Shown one piece after another: positions 35,040-44,371 of a stretch of 64,000 bases of DNA. Origin of the DNA: Roseiflexus sp034432635 (lineage in GTDB: Bacteria > Chloroflexota > Chloroflexia > Chloroflexales > Roseiflexaceae). The notes below the pieces were generated by a model, which saw nothing but the letters and a program-made list of their open reading frames with translations, had not been told where the DNA came from and did not search any database. Positions within the stretch are counted from its first letter, which is position 1. Each line of letters starts with the position of its first letter. The position numbers were made by a program, and so were the translations under genes. The stretch lies in assembly GCA_034432635.1 (NCBI GenBank), contig DAOUBK010000029.1, forward strand, positions 22,218-86,217, in the 5' to 3' direction.

Positions 35040-38000
35040 ATGCGTCGCAGTATAGTCTGGCTCTGGTTGCCTGTTCTGGTCAGCGGTTTGATGGTATTCG
35101 TTGCTACGACGGGCCAGACACTGGTTGCACATGCAACGGTTCCCAATAATCAAAACTGGACGTTCAGTCCAGGAACGTGTGCTCCAACGTTCCTGGGAGC
35201 CGTGTTTGCGAACTGGAATCCGGTGTCTGGAGCGCCTAACTGCGGTATCTTTACGTCTGGCGCAGCATCGCCGAACCAGTTCGATACTGGGCAGATTTTC
35301 CCGCCGAATGTGCTGCGCGACGATGCAAGCGCAGCCACGCCCTGCGAGAATGGTCGCACCAGCGGCGTCTGTTATCGGATGTGGTACGTCGGTACCCGTC
35401 CTGGCGAGCCGGATCGCCGGATCGGATATGCCGTCTCACCGGACGGTGTTTCCTGGTATCGCGTTCAGGGAACGCACACCGGCGGCAGTGTCTTCGAAGG
35501 TTCCGGGACGTCTGGAAGTTTTGATCAGAACGGCGTAACAACGTTTCATGTGATCAAAGATGGCGGATCGTACCACATGTGGTACACCGGCGTCAGTAGC
35601 ACCTGGCGCTGGGAAGGGTTTGGTTACGCAACCTCGACCAACGGCGCTACCTGGGTGCGACAGAATGGCGGAGCGCCGGTACTGACGTCGCGCCCCGGTT
35701 TGGGTCTGTTCGACGATGATCGCATCATCGGACCGTTTGTGCTGATCGATGAAGCCAGCGCCATTGCACCGTGCGAAGGCGGTCGCACCAGTGGACGCTG
35801 CTTCCGTATGTGGTACGAAGGGTTTCGAGCGGATAGCAGTTTTTATATCGGACACGCACTGTCGCCGAATGGTATCAACTGGACGATTGTGAATGGTTCT
35901 GATGCTCTTGGTTCGGTGCTTGCCGGGGCAGATGGTTTTTCAGATTTCGACTCGAATAGCGTCGGTCTCGTCGCCGTTATCAAAGATGGCGCAATCTATC
36001 GAATGTGGTACCAGGCAAAAGACTACAGTATACCGGATACCTTCCGGATCGGGCACGTCACCTCAGTGAATGGGGTGAACTGGGTGCGCCCCGATCCGAA
36101 CCTTCCTGCGTTCAGCGGTGATCTGGACACGATCAGCGTTAATCCTTCTGGAACCAGCGATAGTGTATGGGTCGTGCGGCTGTTGAAGGAAGACCTGACC
36201 TATCGGATGTGGTATGCCACTGCCGGAACGCCGGATAGCACGCGCTTCGGGCTGGCTGAGATGACGCAGGGATCGCCGATCACGCCGACAGTTCGGCGCG
36301 AAGGTGATGTGTTTACGATCAGTATGACCACGCAACAAACCATTCCGCTCGGCGGCAGTGTCCTGATCACTCTACCGCCGGATGTGTTGCTCGATCAGTT
36401 TGCTGCGGTCGAACTGCAAGGTTTTGAAGCCGGCGCCTCTCTCGTGCGTGAACGTGCGGCGGTTACTGATGCGTACAGCGGGTTCTCAGCGCGGGATGCG
36501 ATCCTGATCCGCCTGCCAAACGGCTCCGTCGCTGGACCAAAAACGATCCGGTTCAATCTCGGCGCCGGTGCGCCTGATCCGACGACCTTCCTGATCCAGA
36601 CGTTCGACACTCACAAGGTCCTCGAACGCGCACGTGTTGTGCCCGGCAATCTGCGAGTGATCCAGAGTGCAGATCCGGTTGTCGCTGGTGAACCGGTTAC
36701 GTACACTATCACGGTCAGTAACGAGTTCGCGAATGAGGTCACTGGGGCAGTATTGACCAGCACATTTCCGGTACAACTGAGCGGTACGACCTGGACGTGT
36801 GTTCCGTCGGGTGGGGCTTCCTGTGCGCCTACCAGCGGCAGCGGCAACTGGAGCAATAAGACCCTCAATCTGCCGGTTGGGAGCAGCATTACATTTACCG
36901 TCACCGGTGTGCTGGCAAGCACAGAGACCGGCAATCTGGTCAGTACGGTCAGTGTGGCGACTCCTGCCGGGATCAATGAACTGACGCCAGACGACAATAC
37001 AACCACACTCTCGACGCTGATCAGTCTCCGCGGTGATCTGGCAGTGACGCGAACGAGCGACCCGGCGGTTCCACAGGCAGGTCAGCCGATCACCTACACG
37101 CTGACGGCAACGAATGCTGGACCGAGCACCGTGGTCGATGCGAATGTAGTGAATATCTTCCCGGTTAGCGTCACAAATATAATCTGGAGTTGCAGCGCAA
37201 CATCTGGATCGACGTGCCCGTCAGCGGGGAGCGGGAGCATTAATGTGCCGGTCACTCTCACGCCGGGTGGGAGCGCGGTATTCACCGCCACCGGCGTGGT
37301 GTCGTCGGCAGCGCTGACGATGCCGCCACATTCGGCAATCGTGACAGTGCCGGGGAATGTGACCGATCCTGATCCGGATAACAATGTGTTCACCGACAGT
37401 GGTGGACTGGGGCGACCTGCCGATCTGATGATCAGCAAGACGGTTGCGCCGACGATTGTTGTTCCCGGACTGCCGGTGACCTATACAATTACGGTGACGA
37501 ACACCGGTAGCGCAGATGCCGATGGCGCAACCGTGCGCGACCTGTTCCCGCCAACGATTGACGGCGTGACGTGGACGTGCAGCGGCGCGAATGGCGCAAC
37601 ATGTGAGCAGGCGAGTGGTAGCGGCAACCTGATGCTAAACCTGCCGTCGTTCCCGGTCGGCGGATCGGCGACGATCATCATATCGGGGGTCGTGGCAGCA
37701 AATGCAACCGGCAACCTGGTGAATACGGCGCATGTCTTGCCACCCATCGACGTGGACGACCCGACATTCACCAACAACAGCGTCACGATTTCGAGTACGC
37801 TCCAACCACACACCGATCTGGCAGTGATGCAGAGCCTCCCGCTGCACGCCGTGGCGGGACAAACCGTGACATACACGGTAACAGTGCAAAACAATGGTCC
37901 GAGTGTTGCTACCGGTGCGCGGGTGAACAACACACCACCTGCGCTCGTGACAGTAGCCGGTTGGACGTGTGCGGCGTCGAGTGGGTCGTTCTGTGGCGCG

Positions 38001-38225
38001 GCTAGTGGCAGTGCACCGGTTGATGACGAGGTGACGCTGGCGCCGGGCGGGATGGTAACCTACACAGTGACCGGGGTTGTCTTCCGGCAGGCAGTGGGGA
38101 TGTTGCCCTTCTCCAGTGCCGTTATCGCGCCAACCGGCGCAGCAGACCCTGTTTCGTCGAACAACCTGGTGGAGGGTTCGACACAGGCGCTGTATGTGGT
38201 GACCCTGCCAGTTATTATGCGGTAA
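35040..38225 (+). CDS. Large secreted protein: Asp-box-like repeats plus four DUF11 domains
   Basis: A 1061-residue secreted protein. A signal peptide (WLWLPVLVSGLMVFVATTG) is followed to about residue 415 by a propeller-like region with repeated YRMWYVG/YHMWYTG strands and Asp-box-like turns (SPDGVSWYR, STNGATWVR, SPNGINWTI, SVNGVNWVR), as in GH43/BNR-type folds. From ~535 come four DUF11/Ig-like repeats, each with a VTYTITVSN-type strand, a paired-Cys WTC...C segment and a DPDPDNN-type end. The paired Cys suggest extracellular disulfides. The protein ends YVVTLPVIMR, similar to the YLPLV segments of the two PQQ propellers. There is no LPxTG or transmembrane anchor. Likely an adhesin or sheath component; enzymatic residues were not identified. 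Confidence 0.72.
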   Translation: MRRSIVWLWLPVLVSGLMVFVATTGQTLVAHATVPNNQNWTFSPGTCAPTFLGAVFANWNPVSGAPNCGIFTSGAASPNQFDTGQIFPPNVLRDDASAATPCENGRTSGVCYRMWYVGTRPGEPDRRIGYAVSPDGVSWYRVQGTHTGGSVFEGSGTSGSFDQNGVTTFHVIKDGGSYHMWYTGVSSTWRWEGFGYATSTNGATWVRQNGGAPVLTSRPGLGLFDDDRIIGPFVLIDEASAIAPCEGGRTSGRCFRMWYEGFRADSSFYIGHALSPNGINWTIVNGSDALGSVLAGADGFSDFDSNSVGLVAVIKDGAIYRMWYQAKDYSIPDTFRIGHVTSVNGVNWVRPDPNLPAFSGDLDTISVNPSGTSDSVWVVRLLKEDLTYRMWYATAGTPDSTRFGLAEMTQGSPITPTVRREGDVFTISMTTQQTIPLGGSVLITLPPDVLLDQFAAVELQGFEAGASLVRERAAVTDAYSGFSARDAILIRLPNGSVAGPKTIRFNLGAGAPDPTTFLIQTFDTHKVLERARVVPGNLRVIQSADPVVAGEPVTYTITVSNEFANEVTGAVLTSTFPVQLSGTTWTCVPSGGASCAPTSGSGNWSNKTLNLPVGSSITFTVTGVLASTETGNLVSTVSVATPAGINELTPDDNTTTLSTLISLRGDLAVTRTSDPAVPQAGQPITYTLTATNAGPSTVVDANVVNIFPVSVTNIIWSCSATSGSTCPSAGSGSINVPVTLTPGGSAVFTATGVVSSAALTMPPHSAIVTVPGNVTDPDPDNNVFTDSGGLGRPADLMISKTVAPTIVVPGLPVTYTITVTNTGSADADGATVRDLFPPTIDGVTWTCSGANGATCEQASGSGNLMLNLPSFPVGGSATIIISGVVAANATGNLVNTAHVLPPIDVDDPTFTNNSVTISSTLQPHTDLAVMQSLPLHAVAGQTVTYTVTVQNNGPSVATGARVNNTPPALVTVAGWTCAASSGSFCGAASGSAPVDDEVTLAPGGMVTYTVTGVVFRQAVGMLPFSSAVIAPTGAADPVSSNNLVEGSTQALYVVTLPVIMR

Positions 38226-38260
38226 ACGCGAACAGCGTGTCTGTTCCGTTCAGGGTGACG

Positions 38261-38282
38261 GGGGAGCGGGTTCTCGCTCCCC
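38261..38282. terminator. Stem-loop between convergent genes
   Basis: GGGGAGCG (38261-38268) pairs perfectly with CGCTCCCC (38275-38282) over a six-base loop. It lies between a plus-strand gene ending at 38225 and a minus-strand gene ending at 38299 and may serve both. T-runs on either side are weak. Confidence 0.55.
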
Positions 38283-38298
38283 TGTCCAATATGTTCCT

Positions 38299-39534
38299 CT
38301 ACCCCTGCGCGTGAAGCGCCTGTCCCACCCAGTCGAGATGATACAGGCGCATCAAACCGTAGTGGTACACGTCCATACTGGCAACGCCACGCTCGCGCAG
38401 GAGAACCACTTTTGCCGTCATCTCTCCGGCGTCGTAGCAATCCGGCGGCATCGGGCGCACACCGACGGTCAGATCGATGCCGTCCGGCAACAGGTTCGCA
38501 TAGGCGTCGAGGTCGGCACGCACACGGTTCACATCGTGGGCGTAAGCTAAAACGGCTATGCCGTGACACGCCGATGCAACCGCAGGGAGGTCGAGACCAT
38601 CCTCCCAGGCACGCATTGGCGCCGGATCGCTAGTGGGCATGCCGGTGGCGTATCCCAGCGCCGCTCCCGACATATCCATGGCTATCACCTGTGTCGGACC
38701 GGTGGCACGGACCGCTTCGGTGATCTCTGCGACCAGGGAGGTCACAATTGCACTGCGTTGTTCGATCATGCTGCCGAGTTCGCCATCTGCCAGCGCTGCC
38801 AGCGTCGAGCGCTCGACCGGCAGATGTTCGACCAGGCTGGTCGCGCCGTTGAATACACGCTCCACCTCAATCTGCACAAAACGTCGCACACGTTCCATAT
38901 CGACGCCACGCGCCGTCAACTGTGCAGTGCAATGGACGCAGAAACAGAGACCGAGCAGGAAACGTACGGCAGGTGACAGCGGTACAAAACTCCGTTCGTG
39001 GTGATACCCATGATCGAAGGAGTGGTAGCCGATTGATTTCAGCAGAATCGCCTGCACCCCACGACTCGCAATATCGGCGCTGAGTGCGCACAGGTAGGCG
39101 CGGGCATGCGGGTTCGCTGGGCAGAGGCAGGTAATGTACGGATCGCCGAACGCATTGTGCAGGGTGGAGTCGGGATGCCGTGAACCAAGCGCAGTGTTGT
39201 GCAGGTTTGTGGTCCAGGCGCGCACCGCCATTCCGCGTCGTCCGGCTTCCTCGATGCACCGGTTCAACGGATCGTGGTCGTCGGTCAGCCGGCTGACGAT
39301 TGGTTGAATGGTGAGACCGGCGTAGCGTGCCGGATCGGGGCGAAAGAAGCACGCGCCGCCTTCGAGAAATCGTACTTTGCGTCGGGGGTTGTGCGGGAAA
39401 ACATCACGGGCATGGTGATAACTGCACGCCAGATTGACCGCTGTTGCGCCAGCGCGGTCGCGTATCGCATCGAGTACATGACCGTAGCCTTCATCCACCA
39501 GATCATACGCGAAGACAAATACGGACGTCTGCAT
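38299..39534 (-). CDS. Uncharacterised enzyme-like protein, possibly TIM-barrel glycosidase-like
   Basis: A 411-residue cytoplasmic-looking protein without signal peptide. I do not recognise a named family. The alternation of hydrophobic strands (SVFVFAYDLVDEGY; MAVRAWTTNLHNTALG; AILLKSIGYHSFDHGYHHE; TQVIAMDMSGAALGYATGM; GIAVLAYAHDVN) fits a TIM barrel. Possible functional residues are HNTALGSRHPD, CLCPANP and the CFCVHC cysteine cluster. The ATG at 39534 has AGGAGAG 6 nt upstream. It is divergent from the ROK repressor gene and probably shares its control region, so it likely acts on the sugar imported by the ABC system downstream. A glycoside hydrolase or related carbohydrate enzyme is an inference only. 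Confidence 0.55.
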   Translation of the reverse strand: MQTSVFVFAYDLVDEGYGHVLDAIRDRAGATAVNLACSYHHARDVFPHNPRRKVRFLEGGACFFRPDPARYAGLTIQPIVSRLTDDHDPLNRCIEEAGRRGMAVRAWTTNLHNTALGSRHPDSTLHNAFGDPYITCLCPANPHARAYLCALSADIASRGVQAILLKSIGYHSFDHGYHHERSFVPLSPAVRFLLGLCFCVHCTAQLTARGVDMERVRRFVQIEVERVFNGATSLVEHLPVERSTLAALADGELGSMIEQRSAIVTSLVAEITEAVRATGPTQVIAMDMSGAALGYATGMPTSDPAPMRAWEDGLDLPAVASACHGIAVLAYAHDVNRVRADLDAYANLLPDGIDLTVGVRPMPPDCYDAGEMTAKVVLLRERGVASMDVYHYGLMRLYHLDWVGQALHAQG

Positions 39535-39654
39535 ACCGGCTCTCCTGTCGTTCCTTGCAACCGAAATTACGCCCTTCTCCGAGAGGGGTTTGATGCTCCA
39601 TTCAACCGATGCACGAAGCGTCCATAGCGTTCGTGACAGACACTTAATGAAGTA

Positions 39655-39683
39655 TTGACAAACGCCATGGGGTATAATATAGT
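39655..39683 (+). promoter_or_regulatory. Strong sigma-70-like promoter for the ROK gene
   Basis: TTGACA (39655-39660), 17-bp spacer, TATAGT (39678-39683): a near-consensus housekeeping promoter, 130 bp upstream of the ROK start codon. An overlapping TATAAT at 39673 has wrong spacing to the same -35. Confidence 0.82.
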
Positions 39684-39692
39684 TTCTTTGTC

Positions 39693-39705
39693 AGTTCACT
39701 GAACT
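39693..39705. promoter_or_regulatory. Candidate ROK operator
   Basis: AGTTCA-C-TGAACT is an inverted repeat beginning 10 bp after the -10 hexamer, flanked by TTTCTT and AAGAAA. ROK-family operators commonly have AGTT...AACT half-sites with AT-rich flanks. Its place over the transcription start predicts autorepression, and perhaps control of the divergent gene. Confidence 0.65.
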
Positions 39706-39813
39706 AAGAAAAGCCTGTATCGCCATTGTAACGCATGCCGGGTATTTTTGTCGAGCGTGTACGGGTCAAGATCCGCGACACCGCTGAAAGCGCCGATTGC
39801 TTCCAGAGGAACC

Positions 39814-41040
39814 ATGCGAAGTCTGCTAGCAAAAGCCACGCGGCAACATACCAGAAACCACAACAGCCGGTTGGTGCTACGCATCATCTATGAAGACGAA
39901 GCGATCAGTCGAGCGGATATTGCGCGGAAGACCGGTTTGACCCGTACAACGGTCTCAGCAGTCGTGAACGAGTTGATCGAGCAGGGGTTGATCGAAGAGA
40001 CCGGCGCCGGTCAGTCGTCGGGGGGGCGGTCGCCCATCCTGCTGCGCGTGGTACATGAGTCGCACTGTGTGGCGGCGTTGAGTTTCGAGGATACGCAGAT
40101 CGTCGGGGCGCTCGTTGATATGCGTGGCGGTATTAAGCGGCGATCCAGCGTCCCATTGCACGGGTATCGTCCCGAAGATCTGCCCGGCTATCTGGTGCAG
40201 TTGCTCGACGATCTGGCGGCAGATCCGGCGCCACATATCCTGGGGATCGGCTTGCGCATGCCGGGTATTGTAGACCCAGTGCGCGGCATGGTGCGGCGCG
40301 CAGTCAATTTTGGTCTTGTCGATGCGCCCCTGCGTCAGTTGCTGCAGGATCAGTACCGTTTGCCAGTGTATCTCGACAATGCTGCGCGTCTGATGGCGCT
40401 GGCTGAGTACATGTTCGGTGATGGCGCTGCCAGCGGCAACCTGGTGGTGATCAGTATCGGGGTTGGCGTGGGGGCAGGCATTGTACTCAACGGCGCCCTG
40501 TTTTCCGGCGATGGGTTTGGCGCTGGCGAGATTGGTCACGTGGTTGTTGCCGACAACGGTATCCGCTGTAACTGCGGCAACATTGGCTGCCTGGAAACGG
40601 TTGCCAGTGTCCCGGCAATTGTTCGTGCTGCGCGCAGGCTTGCCAGCAATCCGTCGTCGCGTCTGCGTTCCCTTGCGCCAGCGGCTGCGGCGATTGATTT
40701 CAGCACCGTCTGCCGGGCGCTCGAAGAGGGTGACAGCGGTGTCGCCGGGATTGTCGAAGAGGTTGGACGCTACCTCGGCATAGCAGTGGCGCATATTGTC
40801 GGACTGCTCAACGTCGAGCGCATTGTGCTGACCGGAGCGATTGCCGCGCTTGGTTCGCTGCTGCTGGAAGCAGTCAAGACCTCGCTCGCACGACATGCGC
40901 TCGCTCCGCTGGCGGCGATGACGACGGTCGATCTGGTTCCCGAACGACACGACGCGGTACTGCTGGGTATCGCGGCGATGGTGCTCGATTACGAGTTTGG
41001 GTTGTTGCGCCTCGATAGTCAGGCGCAGTTGCAACGTTGA
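39814..41040 (+). CDS. ROK-family transcriptional regulator
   Basis: A 408-residue regulator. Residues ~15-75 are a winged helix-turn-helix (ISRADIARKTGLTRTTVSAV then VNELIEQGLIEE). The rest is the ROK sugar-kinase-like domain with IGVGVGAGIVLNGALFSGD and the zinc-binding signature IRCNCGNIGCLETVAS (about residues 249-264). The N-terminal DNA-binding domain marks it as an NagC/XylR-type repressor rather than a kinase; a sugar or sugar phosphate is the expected inducer. ATG 39814 is preceded by AGAGGA. A near-consensus promoter and a palindrome lie upstream, and a terminator follows. Position next to the sugar ABC genes makes them the obvious regulon. Confidence 0.92.
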   Translation: MRSLLAKATRQHTRNHNSRLVLRIIYEDEAISRADIARKTGLTRTTVSAVVNELIEQGLIEETGAGQSSGGRSPILLRVVHESHCVAALSFEDTQIVGALVDMRGGIKRRSSVPLHGYRPEDLPGYLVQLLDDLAADPAPHILGIGLRMPGIVDPVRGMVRRAVNFGLVDAPLRQLLQDQYRLPVYLDNAARLMALAEYMFGDGAASGNLVVISIGVGVGAGIVLNGALFSGDGFGAGEIGHVVVADNGIRCNCGNIGCLETVASVPAIVRAARRLASNPSSRLRSLAPAAAAIDFSTVCRALEEGDSGVAGIVEEVGRYLGIAVAHIVGLLNVERIVLTGAIAALGSLLLEAVKTSLARHALAPLAAMTTVDLVPERHDAVLLGIAAMVLDYEFGLLRLDSQAQLQR

Positions 41041-41055
41041 GTCGTCGGACAGGGA

Positions 41056-41099
41056 AGACCACGGCGCGCCCGCCCGCGCCTGGTCTGTTCTTTTCTTTC
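41056..41099 (+). terminator. Rho-independent terminator after the ROK gene
   Basis: AGACCA-C-GGCGCG (41056-41068, one bulged C) pairs with CGCGCCTGGTCT (41075-41086), followed by GTTCTTTTCTTTC. It separates the repressor transcript from the ABC transporter operon. Confidence 0.8.
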
Positions 41100-41237
41100 A
41101 CCAGTATTGCCGCATAGTTCCAGGAAGCGTTTCCCAGGGTATATATGCTCAGGCAGCATGCTGAGAGCAATCAAGACGCTTGAGTCATCTTGTTGCCGGT
41201 TCGACATTGGTCGCGGTTATGTGGAAGGAGGCGTCTC

Positions 41238-42623
41238 ATGAAGATTCCCGAAAAGTCAGGCACACAGGTGGACGGATCTGCACCAGCACTTACCCGCCGG
41301 CAGATGTTACGACTGCTGGCAACCGGCGCGGTCACTGTCGCTGGCGGCGCGCTGCTCGCCGCGTGTGGCGGAACCACATCGACCACACCGCCGGGGAGCG
41401 CGCCTGCGCAAACGTCGGCGCGACCCCTGACACCAACGTTCTACCAGTGGATCGTCGATCTCCATCCGTCGATTCCCCAAGTCAACAGTTCGTTCGAGGG
41501 GTTGAACTTCCAGATCGCGCCGGTACAGGGTTTTGGTATCGAACGCTTCGTCGCCGAGGCAAAGAACCAGGAGAGTACGTGGGATGTCTATGTCGGGATG
41601 ACGCCGTTCGTCGAGATGAGCCAGTTGATCAAGGCGGATGTGATCGAACCGTGGGACGACTATATTCTCAAAGATGTGCTGGATGACATCCTCCCGCCGA
41701 TCCGGGAAGAATGCACGGTCAATGGTAAACTCTACAGCTGGCCCTTCCTGCTCGATGTGATCGGCATGGCCTGGAACAGCAATCTGACGGAAAAGGCGGG
41801 CATTACCGGCATTCCGACGACCTGGGACGAGTACCTGGCGAATGCGAAGCAGGTGGTCGACTCAGGCGCAGCGCCGTATGGCGCAACGTATGACGCACGT
41901 GGATGGCGGTCGCTGGCGCCATTCACCCATAGCCTGAGCACGAATGTCTATACACCTGAAGGTTTGTTCGACTTTACCAGCGAACCGGCGGTCGAAGCGC
42001 TGATCCTGATGAAGAAGATCAAGGATCTGGCGAACCCTGATATTCCCAATGAAGGGACAACCGATGGCGGCGTGAACAATACCCCTGACGAAGGGGCGTT
42101 TGCAGCGCAGCAGGTTGCCTACTACACAAAGTATTTCAACGCGCCGCTCCGCTTCGCACAAACCGGCGGCTTCTCCGACAAATTGCAAATGGCGGGTCTC
42201 CCGCGTTTTGCGAACAGTCAGGGCGGCACCGTCTTCTGGACAACCGGCGCGTGTCTGTTCAAGTATGGCAAGAACAAGGAAAAGGCGGTCGAGTATATGC
42301 GCGCACTGACGTACAATCAGCAGATCTGGAAGGACTCGATCGCCGGTTCGCCGACTGCGCATCCAGGGCAGTTGCCGCCGTACAAGTCGATCTACGCCGA
42401 GTGGGAGATGAACGAGCCTGACTGGATGCAACCGTTTGTGGCGCTAGTGCGAGAACAATTCGAGCGTGCGCGCGCCATTACGAACCATCCTTTTGGGCTG
42501 ACGCAGTTCGTTATCGGCAAGCCATTCTGGGAGGAGTACCTCACCGGCAAGGAGTCGGATCCGCGTGCGGCGTTACAGAAGGCGAAGGACGCAGTGGTGG
42601 CGGAGATCGCCAAAGCCGGATAG
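41238..42623 (+). CDS. ABC transporter sugar-binding lipoprotein (family 1 SBP)
   Basis: A 461-residue exported lipoprotein. The N-terminus has twin arginines (LTRRQMLRLLATG) and a lipobox LAAC (Cys43), so Tat export with lipid anchoring is likely, followed by a Thr/Pro/Ala linker. The body fits family 1 carbohydrate-binding proteins: VDLHPSIPQ near the start, VYVGMTPFVEMSQLIKADVI, KLYSWPFLLDVIGMAWN and GIPTTWDEYLANAKQV. It captures a sugar or oligosaccharide and delivers it to the permeases at 43414 and 44372. ATG 41238 has AAGGAGG 6 nt upstream. The ~790-bp gap to the permease gene is unusual for such operons. Confidence 0.93.
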   Translation: MKIPEKSGTQVDGSAPALTRRQMLRLLATGAVTVAGGALLAACGGTTSTTPPGSAPAQTSARPLTPTFYQWIVDLHPSIPQVNSSFEGLNFQIAPVQGFGIERFVAEAKNQESTWDVYVGMTPFVEMSQLIKADVIEPWDDYILKDVLDDILPPIREECTVNGKLYSWPFLLDVIGMAWNSNLTEKAGITGIPTTWDEYLANAKQVVDSGAAPYGATYDARGWRSLAPFTHSLSTNVYTPEGLFDFTSEPAVEALILMKKIKDLANPDIPNEGTTDGGVNNTPDEGAFAAQQVAYYTKYFNAPLRFAQTGGFSDKLQMAGLPRFANSQGGTVFWTTGACLFKYGKNKEKAVEYMRALTYNQQIWKDSIAGSPTAHPGQLPPYKSIYAEWEMNEPDWMQPFVALVREQFERARAITNHPFGLTQFVIGKPFWEEYLTGKESDPRAALQKAKDAVVAEIAKAG

Positions 42624-43413
42624 TTTGGAAGGCTGACCATGGGCGTTCCTGGCGTGCAGTCGACCGATGAGGTTAATTAAGACCGACTGTTCTGGTTCCG
42701 TGTTACGTGCAAACGACGGGGCGCCTCTGGCGATCGCTGGTTGTCTTGTTTCCCCGGCGAGGTGCGGTCGGGAGAGAGTTGAAGGCCGGACAAACGTTTG
42801 CAGAACAATGCGTTTTCCAGCTTTGCAATGCGCACTTCGCTGTTCGGGACGTCCCTCGACACCGCGCCGATCAGGGCAGGTTTTCAACCCGTCCACCATT
42901 GGGTTCTGATGCTGCCCGAAATGGGTGCTGTCTCTATGTCTGGTCTGTTCCTGAACGGGAAAGTCTGGAGGCGGACAGAATACATGAGCCTCAAGGGCTT
43001 TATGGTGTGGGGATGCGCAGGTTGGCTCTCACCCCCGCCTCTCTCCCGCACGCGAAAGAGGGAAGACGAGCGACCTGCGCTGGAGCGTCCCAATGCGAGA
43101 GAAGCCGCGCTGGACCGGATGTTCTGTCCATCCCTGAAAATGGGAAAGTGAAGAGGTAGACTCAGAAGCACGCCCGCTTTCTCTGATGGAAGGAGGGCAA
43201 ATGGCAGCAAGAAGATGAAGGGCAACCACTCTTCTCTCTGCCGCGTTTGTTACGCTTGCGGCTGCTTCGCCGCGTCTGTGAAGACCTGACGGCGCTGCGA
43301 GATATACCGGATGCAGAGCGGCAAAAAGTTGCGGGCACATAGCTTGCGTCGGTTGGTCTTGCAGGCGGCGCCGACAGGATGGTTCATAGAGATATGGCAT
43401 GCAAGAGGCGCGT
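42624..43413. other. Long gap inside the ABC operon
   Basis: No gene is supported over ~790 bp. Open frames up to 150 codons occur but are Arg/Pro/Ser-rich with no family resemblance. The stretch contains CTCTCCCGCACGCGAAAGAG (43040-43059), a short inverted-repeat-like sequence of a type often dispersed in GC-rich genomes. The end of a frame near 43235-43341 (reading LRRVCEDLTALRDIPDAERQ before a stop) looks protein-like and may be a gene remnant. GGAGG at 43196 leads only to a five-codon frame. Confidence 0.4.
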
Positions 43414-44358
43414 ATGGCGACAGTAACTTCCAGGGTGGCGAGTGCAGCGCGCATGTGGCGTTCGACATACCGCATGGCTGATTACGCCAACCTGCTGTTT
43501 CTTGTGCCGGCAACCTTCTTCTTCATCGGCTGGCAGATCTATCCGATCGTCCGCGTTTTTGTTCTGAGTTTCACCGATTACAAGTATCTGGAACGCAACC
43601 CGCCGAACTTCGTCGGATTACAGAACTACATCAACGCCCTCAGTGATCCGCTCTTTCATGTCGGTCTGTTGCGCGCGTTTGCATTTACTGCAGCGTTCGT
43701 TCCACTCACCATTATCATCCCGCTGGTGCTGGCAGTGCTGATCGACCGGGTGACGACGCCGTGGCTTTCGTCATTCTACCGTATTGTGTTACTCATTCCC
43801 GCCGTTATTCCCGGTCCGCTGGTATTCGTGCTCTGGAAGTGGCTCTTCGATTTTCAGATCGGGCCAATCAATACCATCCTGATCGAATGGCTGGGCATCT
43901 TCACCCGCCAGACGGCGCCGCAATGGCTGGGTGGCACACCCCTGTCTCTGCTGGCAGTGATCATCATGGAGGTCTGGTGGGGGCTTGGCTACCACACCAT
44001 GTTCTTTCTCGCCGGTCTTGCCGCCGTTCCCAAAGACCTTTCCGAACAGGGGCGCATCGACGGCGCGAGTGAATGGCAACTCTTCTGGCGCGTGATCGTG
44101 CCCCGTCTGTTGCCGATCCTCTCGATCCTGGTGGTGTTACGCTTTGGCACAGCCATGTCGGTGATCGACGAGTATCTGATCTTCGGCGGCTTTCAGCGCA
44201 CCTCGCCAACGTATACCTGGACGGTCTATATGTACGATCTGGCGTTCCGTATCGGTGACTGGTTGCAGGGGTATGCTGCGGCGATTGGCTGGCTGGGGGC
44301 GTTGATCATGATGGTCTTTGTAGTTGGCATGCTCTATGTATTCCGGTCGCGCGATTAG
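43414..44358 (+). CDS. ABC sugar transporter permease (MalF-like)
   Basis: A 314-residue inner-membrane permease with six core hydrophobic segments. The EAA coupling loop is clear: EQGRIDGASEWQLFWRVIVP, the site contacted by the ATPase. ANLLFLVPATFFFIGWQIYP marks the first segment. It pairs with the next permease to form the channel. ATG 43414 is chosen because AAGAGG ends 5 nt upstream; ATG 43399 is also in frame. Relatives import disaccharides, oligosaccharides or sugar acids; specificity lies in the binding protein. Confidence 0.93.
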   Translation: MATVTSRVASAARMWRSTYRMADYANLLFLVPATFFFIGWQIYPIVRVFVLSFTDYKYLERNPPNFVGLQNYINALSDPLFHVGLLRAFAFTAAFVPLTIIIPLVLAVLIDRVTTPWLSSFYRIVLLIPAVIPGPLVFVLWKWLFDFQIGPINTILIEWLGIFTRQTAPQWLGGTPLSLLAVIIMEVWWGLGYHTMFFLAGLAAVPKDLSEQGRIDGASEWQLFWRVIVPRLLPILSILVVLRFGTAMSVIDEYLIFGGFQRTSPTYTWTVYMYDLAFRIGDWLQGYAAAIGWLGALIMMVFVVGMLYVFRSRD

Positions 44359-44371
44359 CAGGAGGTGGTCC

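Noticed and set aside
39955..41034. 359-codon minus-strand open frame
   Set aside because: Antisense shadow of the ROK gene, whose winged helix and zinc motif are certain.
42707..43159. 150-codon open frame between the binding protein and permease genes
   Set aside because: No ribosome site, low-complexity Arg/Pro/Ser composition and no recognisable motif.
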